Shown: positions 13,022 to 24,529 of the stretch, one piece after another
Position numbering within the stretch: position 1 is the stretch's first letter
Layout: each line of letters starts with the position of its first letter
From: Gnetum montanum
Lineage: Eukaryota > Streptophyta > Gnetopsida > Gnetales > Gnetaceae
Assembly (NCBI GenBank): GCA_015680685.1
Contig: MNCI01005217.1
Coordinates: 1-64,000, forward strand
Length of the DNA stretch: 64,000 bases
Direction of reading: 5' to 3'
Notes under the pieces: model-generated
What the model was told of the DNA's origin: nothing
Database searches by the model: none
The model's input: only the letters and a program-made list of their open reading frames with translations
Made by a program: the position numbers and the translations under genes

Positions 13022-13520
13022 TTCAGTTTAAGGTCTTAGCAAACTGTAGCTATGAAAAATTTATAAGTTGAAACTGCTAGTTTAAGGTCTTGGTGGACCA
13101 TCACTAAGTTTACAATGTAAAGGGAATGCTAAGATTGCTAGTTTAAGGTCATAGCGGACTATAACCATGCAACTTTGTAAGTTAGAGTTGTTAGTTTAAG
13201 GTCTTGGCAAACCATCACTGAGTTTACAATGTAAAGGGAACACTAAGATTGCTAGTTTAAGGTCATAGCAGACTGTAACCATGCAACGTTGTAAGTTAGA
13301 GTTGCATGTTTAAGGTCATAGGGGATCATAACCATGCAACGTTGTATGTTAGAGTTGCCAGTTTATAGTCATAGCGGACTATAACCATGCAACATTATAA
13401 GTTAGAGTTGCTAGTTTAAGGTCATAGAAGACCGTAACTAGGTTTGAAATGTAAAGAAAATGCTGAAATTGCTAGTTTAAGGTCATAGCAGACTGCAATA
13501 ATGAAAAATCGTAAAAAATG
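13022..13520. repeat. Tandem array of 53-bp and 61-bp units
   Basis: Nine units, each opening with a variant of GCTAGTTTAAGGTC. Two types share the head but differ in the tail: a 61-bp type containing AATGTAAAGGGAA and a 53-bp type containing ACCATGCAAC and GTAAGTTAGAGTT. The order is 53, 61, 53, 61, 53, 53, 53, 61, 53. The array lies between the pol start codon (12913) and the plus-strand promoter (13720). Confidence 0.85.
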
Positions 13521-13534
13521 AAGTAAAAATTTTT

Positions 13535-13670
13535 TTGCCTCTGTATGGCACGCTATACTTACATGCTACATTGCAGTAGATCCATGCTATGCTGTAGGGG
13601 ACAAGGACATTCCTTGCTATGCTACAGTAGATAGGGGTTCCTCATGTCATGCGTGGGGTGCAGAACATTT
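13535..13670. repeat. GCTATGCTAC-type motif cluster upstream of the plus-strand promoter
   Basis: Repeats of TGCTATGCTAC and related 6-10 bp words, the same vocabulary as 14500-15000 and 22140-24520, suggesting that these tracts share an origin. Confidence 0.6.
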
Positions 13671-13719
13671 TGTGTTACTTACGGGAGATGGAAAGTAACA
13701 GGTATTTTGATTGCATAGG

Positions 13720-13730
13720 CTATAAATAGG
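13720..13730 (+). promoter_or_regulatory. TATA box of the plus-strand spliced pseudogene
   Basis: CTATAAATAGG, about 140 bp upstream of an ATG at 13861 that opens the first exon; a start of transcription near 13750 would fit plant spacing. Sequence match only. Confidence 0.6.
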
Positions 13731-13860
13731 GGGTTACCCCATGGTAATCCTATTACTTTCACTACCAAAAGCTAATACTTAGAATGTAGCATAGTTGAGT
13801 TGAAAGACAATGTAGCGGTCATAGCATAACAGTTAATACAATCGATTTGTGAGCAGAACA

Positions 13861-16800
13861 ATGGTGCACAAGAGCGAACGTAGGCATCAGGGGCTTGCCA
13901 ATCTAGATGAAGGGGAGCACACCTTGTGAAATCTTCCCAAGATGTGCATCGAGGAGCAGTAGGAGACTCCCTCCACCTGGTAAGTTGCTATGCTACCCCT
14001 ATTTATTTTGTGTAGTTTGTTACTGTCATCACTATTTTGGTTGTCGCGGTCATCGTTGTTGCTACGCTACAACTGTTATTATCACCTTAATTATTGTTTT
14101 GGCCACTATGCTATGGCTATTGCCACTATGGTTGCAACGGCTATGGTGGTCTCTATGCTATGGCTACACGTGGCATTGCCTTGGCCACCATTATTGGAAA
14201 TGGTTGATACGCCATTGCAGGGGCTTGGGTAGTTCTGGGTAACGTAGCACACACTCAACATAGCGTATCACCCTTGGAGGGGATTTTTGTTTGCCAGGTC
14301 TTTTATGCAGTGTAGCGCATGTCTAGCATAGTGCAGCATGTGTAAAGGGGAGCTCATTTTTCTATATTTTATTTTGCTACATTTCGTGCAGTGAGGCAAG
14401 ACCAGGGCAATGGGAACGTTGTATGTATTTTTCATAAGCTGAATTATTTTCGACATTGTGACTATTAGTGTTACATTTTTTATTCCTATTAAGCTACACT
14501 ACTATACTACCATAGCTACCATGCTGCTACGTTGGCAAATCTGTTATGCTGCTACGCTGACGGGCATGTCACACTGCTATGCTAGCAGGCCTGCTACACT
14601 GCAATGCTATTATAGTGTTTTACCTACTATGGTTTCATGCTTGTTATATTGCTATACCTTTAATATTTGTTATGCTGTCACACTTGTTACATTATTTTGT
14701 CTGTCATACTTGCCACTTTGCTATACTACACGAGGTGTGGTCATCCCGCTACACTATGCATAACATAGTCGTTACTCTTGTGTAAATTGTAGCTGCTACG
14801 CTGCATTGTATAGGGCATGCTTGCTATGCTACGTTGTGTAGGGCATGCCTGCTACATTGTGCTATGCAGGGCATAACCATTTCACTCTGCAGGGTGTACC
14901 TGCTATGCTACACTATGCATGGCATAGTCGTTACGCTATGCAGGGTGTACCTACTACGCTATGCTATGTGTAACACCCTACTATGTTGCATGCAGTGTTT
15001 TGTTCTATTTTATTATGTTGGGGACTTACTGTTTCACACCTAAGGAAAACTTTGTACACCAAGGGTTACACTACACTAAGTAATCATTACTTGGATACTA
15101 TACTAATGCTTTTTGTTGTGTTACGCAGGGTCATGTTGAAACCCATCCTGATTGTGCTTAAGCTGGTGGGAGTCTTGTGTTGCTTGAGTGCATCCATGGC
15201 CAACATAGCCCCTCCCCACACACCAGTAGGGGATCAAGTAGTTTGGTTCCAGGAATGTGCAGAGGAATTCCTAGAGTTCCTCCTTCACCATTTCAGTGTG
15301 AAAGTATGGTCACACTTATCGGTTGAAACAACCGTTGTACTTGCTAAACCATTGTTTCTTGGGGCAAACCAAGGCATTTTGAAGTTTATGGTTGATGGGT
15401 TGATTGAAGGAAAAGGGGAAAAAGGCTCAAATTAGCACCCAAGAGGCTTGAGGCACTTTAGTTGGATTTTGGACATGCTCGAATTCAAATGCTATCATGA
15501 ATACAACACGTTGTTCGTTGCCCGTCACATGGGCACCTGCTTCCAGAACCCACCTAGGATCATTTATCATGTTGGTGGGTGAGTCTTATGAAGATGTTTC
15601 AAACATGTTGTATCATTTGTCTTGCGCTAGTCAAAATGCTTACCGTACTTTGCATGTTACTAGGTTTTATATTGAAAAGGATGGTCTTCACAGTAACGAG
15701 GGAACATTGGTGTTGTCCCAAATGGCCCTGCAAGAGTTCTCTTCTACTGGGAATATACATGCTGATGTCATAGAATAACTTGGGCTTGATTTCAAAACCT
15801 ATCCAACTAAGTATGCTAAGTTCTATGTGAAATGTGAAGAACTTGGCTGGTTGGATAGCGAATGGGCATCCTGTCGAGCTATTACCGTAGAAGACATTCT
15901 GGTAGAAATCCTACCATTTCCCACGTTGTTTAGACCTAGTGTGTTAAATTATGTCTTTTTTCTTCGTGTATTTAAGTGATTAATTTTTCTTTTGCTTTTT
16001 GCTAATAATTTTTTTTTGTTGGTGACTATTGCAATAGCAAGCAAATCCTAAGAGGTTACAGTAATCACCTCTGGGCATGATGAAACCAACCTCTTTTTCA
16101 AGTATGGGGAGGTGGACGCAATGCAATGTTGGCTATGCAATGGGGCCCCAGCCACCCTTGGGCTCATGAATTGGGTTGGGCTCATGAATTTATTTCTAGT
16201 AGTAAATCCAAGTGTCCCAATTGTAGAAATGCTCTCCCTAGTCGATTCCTTTTCCGAAAAGGTTGATCGATTCTACACATGGGTTCACAATGTGTAAGTG
16301 GTGTTTGAAATTAATGAAAAACTTTTTGCAGATATTTTTTGTGTTCTCTTTGATGGTCTCCCTATCGGGGAAAATACTAGCAATGATGTAAACTATTAGG
16401 GGGATATAGAGGAATGGTTGGGGATGATTAAGAACTGCAAGGGAATTTATATACATAAGGTTAGGCTAGGGGTAGCCCAAAAGGTTTACCTTGTCTTCCA
16501 TGCTCATGCCTTTCCCAAGCTACTCTTCCAAGGGAAAATACTTGGAGTAGAGCAACCTCGGATCATGAGGGACATCATGGAAGAGGGGACCCGTTACAAT
16601 TGGGTCAAGTACCTTTTTGAAGGCTTACGAACTAAAATGATTAAGCTTTGTGAGAAGCTTAATGCCCATTTCAATGTACACTATGCCTTCTTCATAGCCT
16701 ACCTACAACAGTTTGTAGAATTCTTGGTGGTCCATGAGAATGGTGCCTGGGTGCAATAGGATCACACCCAGATATCTAAGCCATGGATTTGCCAAGTGTT

Positions 16801-18733
16801 CCACACCACCTGATCCCAAGACCCCCCAAAAGCAATTGGGGAATTGCTTTTGATAACGACAAAGAATCAGGTGGGGCATACCTTCTATGCTCCTGACAGT
16901 GTTGGAGAGGCACCTCCCACTATCACAGGCAATGTGCTAAGGGGGGCACATCTCATTGCAAAAATGGTGAAAACTAGGTTGCAACACAAAAAGTCTTGTC
17001 CTATAGAAGAACCTCCCTACACTAATGAGGAGAGGGGGAGAAAGTTATGGATCAAGGTCTGTAAAGTACAGCCCACAATTGGTAATTATGTTTAGTTGTT
17101 TCATTAGTTAGCCCTTCCATTGTTTGTCAAACTATCTTGCTTACCTTAAACAAGTTTAACAGAAGAATAAGAAATTTTGGCCCCTGAAGCAGGGGTCCTC
17201 GTTGTAGAGGAAGAAGAGGCCCTAGTTGCAGAGGAAGAGGCTCCTACTGTAGAGGAAGAGGCTCTTGGTGTTGATGACCCTTTTGCGGAGTGTGCCCCAA
17301 TACCTGATGGGCATATGACTATGGAAGATGCCATCACATTGTTGAGCCAACTAGGAGGGGAAGAGCTACAATTCGATGATGGTGAGTTTGATCGCTTTCT
17401 TGACAATGTGTCGATGTGTGATCCCCTTGCTATCACCCCTAAGGGTTTGCTGGGTAGGAGCTTTGCACTATCATTTATGTTTCTTTTCAATTTTTTTGTC
17501 CTCCCCTTCATCATTGCTAACGTGTTTTATTATGCAATGGACACTACTGCTAAGGCCCCTGACTCTTCTTCCTCGATCTTCCTCCAACCATGGACCGAGA
17601 TCCTCGATAAATTTTCTTTTATGGAGGGGGTGGTAGATGATATGCTTGATCTCCTAAAGTAGATCGATCCTTAGATAGGTATGTTTAAATTACAACATTA
17701 GGCTCTCCAAGTTATTGCATTTTTTTACCATCATTGCATGACTAATGCTCTCTCATGTGTGACTGATAGCCTCTCATCTCAAGTGGGATCCTAGATAGGT
17801 GGTCGAGGTTGACGTAGTGCTTGTACTCCCACCAAAAGTGACCAAGGTTCCTCATGATGTATATGAGGAAATGAGAAAATGTGTGCTCTACTTGGCATGA
17901 TCATTGTGGGAGTGTAGGCATTTCAATGAGGACCTCTGGAAGAGGGTGCAAAAACTTGAGAAAGAGAAGGCTAGCCAAGCCATTGAGTTGGAGGATCTAT
18001 GATCTTGAAATGAATTCCTATTGGCCCATGATGCTCCTGATGGTACCTAGCATACAACTATAATTGACTATGTAAGATACAAGTCAACCATATGTGGTAA
18101 AAATGAAGCCACTCGGGAGATCATAGAGCAATGCTTTCAGATGGACTTATTGGCCTAGAAGAATCAAGATTGGAAGGACTACAACGCCAAAGTCTACGAA
18201 TGGGGGCAAGTAGAAAAGAACCATAAGAACATGTACAAAATGGAACGTGCTACCTACCATCAATAATATTGAGATGCTTCCATTGAGTTGCATAAGTTAT
18301 TTCTCGATGTCATTAACACTACTAAGACCTACGAAAATTTCACATAACAAGTGGTGGTTAGTGAGTCTCCTAAAAGAGAGATGACCCTACCTTTTGGGGA
18401 GACCACTACTGCCACCTTCTCTCCAGGGCCACCCAGATGGATAGCTTTGGAGAAAGGAAAAGTTGTGATAAGAATTGATCTAGGGGAGGAAGATTAGGCC
18501 AACCTCACCAAGGAGGACATCCTACAACGTCTAGCAACTGGCATGGATAAGATACCCTCCGAAATGGATGCGGGGCCATCTCAAGTTAGTCATTTTTTTA
18601 TTATGTCATGACTTATTTTATGAGAGCCTTGCTGTAGTTTGATTTATTATTTTATTTTTTGTTTATGTAGGATCCAAATGGAGGTGTAGGACTGAGTGGC
18701 GCAAGAAATGGGGATGTTGACGAAGGCTCATAG
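13861..18733 (+). pseudogene. Multi-exon plus-strand pseudogene antisense to the Tat-like gag/pol, function unknown
   Basis: Exon 1 is 13861-13979 (starts MVHKSERRHQGL), followed by a GTAAGT donor. Exon 2 starts at 15129 after TTACGCAG; the split codon is restored. Further exons are 15129 to about 15967, about 16040-17081, 17163-17678 and 17770-18584, with a last exon 18671-18733. Introns 17082-17162, 17679-17769 and 18585-18670 have GT...AG ends and preserve codon phase. The stretch 17770-18584 is one frame whose stops all fit CAG, CAA, CGA or TGG decay; one frameshift lies near 15575. Seen in the product: a Glu-rich repeat (about 17205-17265) and a short coiled coil (RVQKLEKEKASQAIELEDL). 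I recognise no domain. Tat-clade elements are known to carry extra, sometimes antisense, ORFs; a captured host gene is the alternative. Confidence 0.7.
14500..15000. repeat. GCTACG/CTATGC motif tract filling intron 1 of the pseudogene
   Basis: Within the 1.15-kb first intron, words such as TGCTACGCTG, GCTATGCTAC and CTATGCAGGG recur every 30-70 bp, several followed by GGGCATGCC or GGGTGTACC. Open frames here are by-products of the repeat. Confidence 0.65.
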
Positions 18734-18889
18734 TGTGGCGGTGAAAGATTTATTTTTGTTTCTGTATTGTATTTTTTTCTTTGCAAGCATTATTGTATGA
18801 ATTGAAACTTAATGAAGAACATAATGTGAAATAATTATTTCATCTTGTTTTAGTTGATTAAATTCTTTATTAATGTGTTTGGGCCCCTT

Positions 18890-21878
18890 ATTTTAGTTGG
18901 GTGGGCCGTGGTTCTTCATCCATGGGGGGAAGCATGACTACATGAATGGCTTTTTCTTCAGCTGGCAGGTTTTCACTAATAGGAATGGACGTCAACATTT
19001 GAACCATTGCCTCATGATGGGTTGCAGAGGTTATTATCAGGTCATATAAGCTTAGTGTTGTATTTTTCTACTTTAAGGGCTATTTGACTTATGCAAGGGC
19101 ATTTTGGAAATCTTTCTTGTTGTTTTGTTTTTTGCTAACTTTCTCCTGTTCCATATGCCCCAGGAGGTGAATTTCTTGAGGGGGAGTAGCTTCAGGTTGA
19201 ACACTAAGCTCTCTTGGATCAGAAGGTGATGGTTACACCTATGTTTTGCTATCAACAGCTGATGAGGAAGAGGCCATAGGCACTCCTGATAAGGGGGTAG
19301 GCTTAGGGGGACCTAACATAGTACATTCCATACCTAGCTTGTTTGCTAGATGCTTTTCATGCTTCTTTGGATGAGGAGGTTGTGGTGTAGCCCTTGTCAC
19401 TTGATTTTGGATTGGGGAAGAACTTGCATGCCTTGGAACCTTGATGACAAATAGTGCCTATGTTGTTGCAGTGGGGAATGATGTAGTTTTCAACACAAAA
19501 GGTGTAGGAGATGTCTTATGAGAAGGCCTAATGACAAAGGAAGCTTATGACATAGTAGTTGGTGGAATTTCTACATTGTGAGGAGGTATACACATCACAA
19601 ATGGTTGCTGTGGTGGTTCAGGATTATTGTCAATGTCAATAGTGTTGATGGTGCAACCTGCATTGCTAGTGTTCAAGGGGTCTTTGTAAATGCCCATTGA
19701 CTGGTTTTCAAGCCGAATGGGATTACTCTCATCTAGGACCAGCTTGCCCTAATTGATCATGCATTGTATGTCATCTTTTAATGCTAGGCAGTAATATGTG
19801 TTGTGGCCACACAATTGGTCATAGTCACATAAATGCTCTAACTTGAAATTCTTAGGCACTGGTGGTTCATTAGGCATAGCCAAGGAGGGGTTCCTAAGAA
19901 CTTCATAATACCTTTAATGGCATTTAATAGCTTCCTCCAACATCCATTTATGTTGTATATACCTAGCTCCCAACAATTTCTTCAAGAGTTCTGAAGGCTT
20001 AATCGATAATGGGGTATACTTTAAGCGGTCTTTGTGCTCAAAGTTTGGCCTTGGTTGTGCTTAGGCCACAGGTGTTGATGCTGAGGACTAACCTATGTTG
20101 CTGAGGCCAGGTGTGGCATTAGTGGGAGCATTAGGTGTTGTGGCAACCTATTTTTTGTTGCTATTTTTGGGCTTGGTTTCCTTGGCCACAGTTGCCACTA
20201 TTGTTTCCACAGCCTTACCCGTTTCATTGTCCTTCTTGATGTTAGCATTTTTATAGGTCACATAGGCTAGGTTCCTACTAGCCTCTACTACATCTTGGAT
20301 GCTCTTGCTTTGAGTGAATGCTTGGCTGAGGGATCATGGGGCCAGGTAGTAGAGCTTAAACTTAATGAAGTCATTGACCACACCCTTAAAGATGGCCAAC
20401 AAGTGAGCCTTGAAAATTGGTTTGCATATCTCGTTTAAAGTGGCACTCCAGCATTGTATAAATTTCTACACAGATTCTAATGGATCCTACTTAACACTTA
20501 TGAGCTGGTCTAGAGTGACTTTCAATTTTAAGTTGTACTTAAACTGAGTCTTGAATTGACTTAGCATCTCTTCCAAGGTGGAGATAGAGGCACGTGGAAG
20601 TGCATGGTTCCAATCTAAGGATTTTCCTATTAGATACATGGCAAAGACATGGATGTTGGTGTGAGGCCATGGTTGCAACAACAAGGTTTTGGACCTAAAG
20701 GTCACCAAATGTGTATTTAGATCACCCTCCTCTTTGTATTTTGTAAATTGGGGGAGTGGCACCCAAGGGGGCAATGTGAGCATAATGATAGCCGAGCTGA
20801 TAGGGTCATCATGGTAAGAGTCCATGACCTAGATAGTTTTAAAATTGGTGGCCTTAAGCCATTTGATCTCTTTAGTGAGGGTCTAGATCAGTTGGAAAGC
20901 TTGATCTAGACCTAGGGATGTTGTAGATGGTTGAGAGGCTACAGGAGTAGCCATCATTGGTGGCGTTGTTGGGGCAGGGGCCTGTCCCATGAGGGGAAAC
21001 ATTAGGGCTGCTCTAGCAAGTAGTTTCACCTGGGCATTCCACCACCCAGTGGGTGGCACTATCAAGGCAACCACTGCTAGTGACACCATAGTGTTGCTTA
21101 CTTACCAAGTTGGCAAGGCAGCCCACAGCCTCACATTTTTCTACACTACGTGTGGAACTTGATATGCTTGGGGTTGCACGTAGTGTGACATTTGAGATGG
21201 TTGGATGGTAGGGAAAGTAGCAATTGCCATCCACCACACGGTTGAGGTAGGTCTTGCTACTGAGGGTGGGATAGGTGTAGGTGAGGCAACTGAAGTAGAA
21301 CTCATGTGAAGTTATGAGATAGGCAGAGTATGCACATATGGCAGTGTAAATGCCATCGATGTTGGGTACAATATTGGGATAGACTAGGAAGGAAGAGTGC
21401 CTGGGAACAAAGATGAAGGGCTTGCATGCTGATAAGTTGAAGACATAGCATGATCGCCCATCACCAAAGAGGGTTGAGGTTGCAACACTTTCGTAGTGAT
21501 GGGAAAGGGGATGGAAAATTGTGATTGACGCAAATGGGAAATAGAGGTAGAAGGGACACATGTGGTGTAGATTTAGCCACCACCTTCTAAATTGGAGTCC
21601 AACTCTTCTTGGCCATCTTGGAAGGTTTCTTCGTAGTGGGACACAGTGTCCCATTCCCTTGCACTACTTCTTTGGACAAGTTGATTCAACATCCATTGAT
21701 ACATCTCGATCAACAAGATGGTGATATTGGAAGTAGGGATGAACTCCCTCCTATTCCAGTAGATGAACTTGAAGTTACATTTCTCCTTAAATTCATGATG
21801 CTCTAAGGGTAGATTGGCTTGCATTTTTGCACATAGTAATTTGTACCACTCCTCATCTTGTGGCAGGTGTTTGGGCAA
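18890..21878 (-). pseudogene. Tat-like gypsy gag remnant (gag domain, zinc knuckle, linker)
   Basis: One reading frame runs leftward for about 3 kb with stops but no clear frameshift. It begins MPKHLPQDEEWYKLLCAKMQ, passes a Pro/Thr/Ser-rich stretch (21.6-20.9 kb), and enters a typical gag domain at 20825-20487 (LPPWVPLPQFTKYKEEGDLN ... SLDWNHALPRASISTLEEML). A zinc-knuckle-like CDYDQLCGHNTYYC follows near 19.8 kb, with the first His position replaced by Asp, then LKDDIQCMINQGKLVLDES. It ends in LSLYDLIITSATHHEAMVQM and a MDEEPRP segment, resembling the linker just before the protease of Tat elements. No protease follows: the 3' end of the antisense pseudogene lies there instead. Gag would form the particle. 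Confidence 0.8.
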
Positions 21879-22139
21879 TCGTTTTCACTATCTAAGGAAC
21901 TATCATGGCATCAACACTGGGCTAGGCAGTCACTCAGGACCTACAATATTCTAGATAGAGTAGGGCACCTCTAGGTTCAAGGTGGGAATAGAAGTGATCA
22001 CAAGAATCATTTTCCATTGTGAAATGGGTAGAAATAGGAAGGGTGTGTAAGCGACAGTTGTAGACAGTGCCCTGTTATGCGAAGTGGTTGTAGTTGAAAA
22101 TTACAAGAAGTGAAAATAGAAACTGGGTACACTGGGAAC

Positions 22140-22400
22140 TGTCAGAAACTAGTTTCCTTCACTATTATGCCTACTATGCTGAGCAGGAGTGCTACACTGA
22201 AAGGTTTGGTACGCCACATAGGATGCAAATAGCGTAACATGATGAGTAGCATACCATTATGGGTAGCATAGCATAGTAGACGACATTATGCAGTAAGCAA
22301 TGTAACACTGTAGAGGGGTGTTACATGGTACATGGTGTAACACAGGTGTTATGTCATAGGTAGCATAACACAATAAACAATTTCGAGGTTTTCGCCCCAC
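22140..22400. repeat. GTAGCATA/TATGCT motif tract upstream of gag
   Basis: Repeated TAGCATA, GTAACAC and TATGCT words, the same vocabulary as 13535-15000 and 23250-24520, in the presumed leader between the minus-strand TATA box and gag. Confidence 0.55.
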
Positions 22401-23176
22401 AAGATTCCAAAGGAACCATCATTGGAACTAGTCTGCACCACCTAGTGCATAGACAACAATAAGGGTGTCATGTCTATGCTAGTAGGTGATTGGGTATAGA
22501 CAGCGTGCAGTATTACCTATGACACATAAGAAAGGGCACAAAGAGGCCTCCTTTTAGTGCCAAAAACTGTAGCGAACAAAAATGTCAGTGGCTAGAACAC
22601 CGAGAGGTTACCAGGTACACAGCCTAACCCTAGATCCATGCAAGGGTTGTGTTGGAGAAAATGGAAACAAGGTGCCCTGAATAGTTTGGTTGATTAGACA
22701 AGGACTTGACGGTGTACAATAACGTTTCGTTAACGTTTGCTTTAAGACATTATGCATGGAGACTGAAGTGCAAAAGTAACACACAAAATAGTAAAAGTGT
22801 GGCAAAAATGTAGTGAAATGAAATGAAATGAGCTCAAGTAAGAGAATGCATCAACCCAAAATCATGGGATTTGATCTTTTTTTGGCTAAAGAAGGTGTAC
22901 AGTTGATGTGCAGTGTGGACAAGCATAGCTTACAATGGAACGGTATGGTCACAGCTCCTTGAATGCTACCAACAACTTGCTAATAGGAATTGGTGAGCTA
23001 GTGCTTGATGGGCTAGGAGAGATTTGTGAGGTATTGCTGCTAGGGTTTACTGCTTGTTAACCTTTCTCTTCCTAGTCTCTTTGTGAAAGCTAATCACCAA
23101 AAAGCCAAATGTTAAATAGATGATTTTCAAAACCAACAATGCCAAAAGCCAACCCTTTGAACATTGTTCGCTGGGG
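22401..23176 (-). other. Presumed leader between minus-strand TATA box and gag; no gene seen
   Basis: No convincing coding region. A frame at 22805-22608 has no family resemblance and may be chance. Confidence 0.4.
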
Positions 23177-23187
23177 TATTTATAGAG
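23177..23187 (-). promoter_or_regulatory. TATA box on the minus strand upstream of gag
   Basis: The minus strand reads CTCTATAAATACC, about 1.3 kb upstream of the gag frame. It faces the plus-strand TATA box at 13720, so the two units converge near 18.8 kb. Confidence 0.5.
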
Positions 23188-23249
23188 CTAGATGCAGGAG
23201 AGAGACATGGTTTGGATGCCATGTGTCTTGGGTCCCATAGAATGCAAAT

Positions 23250-24520
23250 GTGGATGTGCCATGCTACAGTGTAATGCTACACTACAATGTTACGCTGGCA
23301 TGCTACGCTGTAGTGTTACGCTGGCATGCTATGCTACAGTGTAATGCTAAACATGAAACTTGCTGTGTTGTGACCATACCATTCAAGCTGCATGTGCCAA
23401 AATCCAAAGATTTGCCATGTTTTCCAACAATGAATGCACAATAAAGCATGTGCTCCAGGACTATGTCTTCCCTCTTCTTGTGAGTAGGGTCAAGCATAGG
23501 GACAACTTTGGAAGTTAACAGAGGGGTGCGAAACAAAGAAAACTTTGCTGATCTTGTCTATTGAAGAGATGCTAAAGCATAAATGAGCATGGCCAACAAG
23601 CTCTAGAGCTAACCGAAGATGTCCTGATGCTTCCATGCAAGTGTTACGCTATTTATGTTGCCCAGCATATCGGCTTAGCGTAAACACCCACATGCTACAT
23701 TGTGCTATGCTGCGTAGCGTAGCATAGCGTAGCCACCAACCTTAAGAAAAATTTTACCTGAAAATTGAAGATACCTGTCTGAGGCTTGGCTAGGCAAGAA
23801 AATTCTTCAATTGACAACCCTTCTCTCCATGTTGAAAGGTCTTGGGACCTATGGAGTTCATCCTTGGGATACTTTCATGCTTTGTGTCCTTACTACGCTA
23901 TGCTACGCTGTGTAGCGTGGCTTACCATAGTAGCCAATGTAACATAAATCCTTGCTAGATCTATAATACTTTGTCAAGATACTTTGCTTGGGGCCCAAGG
24001 GTGAAGTGGGGTAGGTGGTGTTGGAGGTTAAAGCATGGTCAAGATCAATTCTTTTGCCAAGGAAACTTCGCATAGGACCTTTGTGCATTCTGTCCTTGCT
24101 ATGTTATGCTACACTTTGTAGCGTAACATAGCTTAGCAATTAGTTTAGCTTGAATTCTAACTAAACTTGAAAATGTTTTATCATGGAATGTCATTCATGT
24201 CCTAGCATGGTAGTAGAGCAAGCATGTTTGATGGTTAAGTCATGGGCAATTATATTCGCTTTGTCAAAAAAGTCTGGTAGAAGAATTTTCATAGCAAAAC
24301 CTTGCTACACTATACTATGTTGTGTAGCGTAGCACTCAAATGAAGATGATTTTTGATGAAATTTTTCACATCCTCCTTCATCATACTGATCATGCTTCAA
24401 GGATGGAGTAGGGCAGGTACCCTAGGGGGTTGAATTAGTATGAGTCCGCACCTTTGGTGCCCAATTAGTGTTCTCAAGGTTTGTTATGCTATGCAGCGTA
24501 GCGTAGCATAGTAGGTTCCT
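23250..24520. repeat. Array of palindrome-bearing units, about 200 bp period
   Basis: Five imperfect palindromes built from GCTACGCTATGCTAC and its complement GTAGCGTAGCATAGC lie near 23700, 23905, 24115, 24318 and 24498. The spacers are diverged, but two adjacent ones align with each other just before the palindrome (for example GGTTAAAGCATGG / GGTTAAGTCATGG, then a TTTGYCAA block). A denser cluster lies at 23255-23350. Confidence 0.65.
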
Positions 24521-24529
24521 ACAATTAGA

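Noticed and set aside
13990-15043. Several Cys/Tyr/His-rich open frames
   Set aside because: They are by-products of the GCTACG/CTATGC motif tract, which lies in a predicted intron.
13535-24520. The motif tracts at 13.5-15.0 and 22.1-24.5 kb as the two LTRs of one element
   Set aside because: They share short words but I could not align them as direct or inverted copies, and their TATA boxes face opposite ways.
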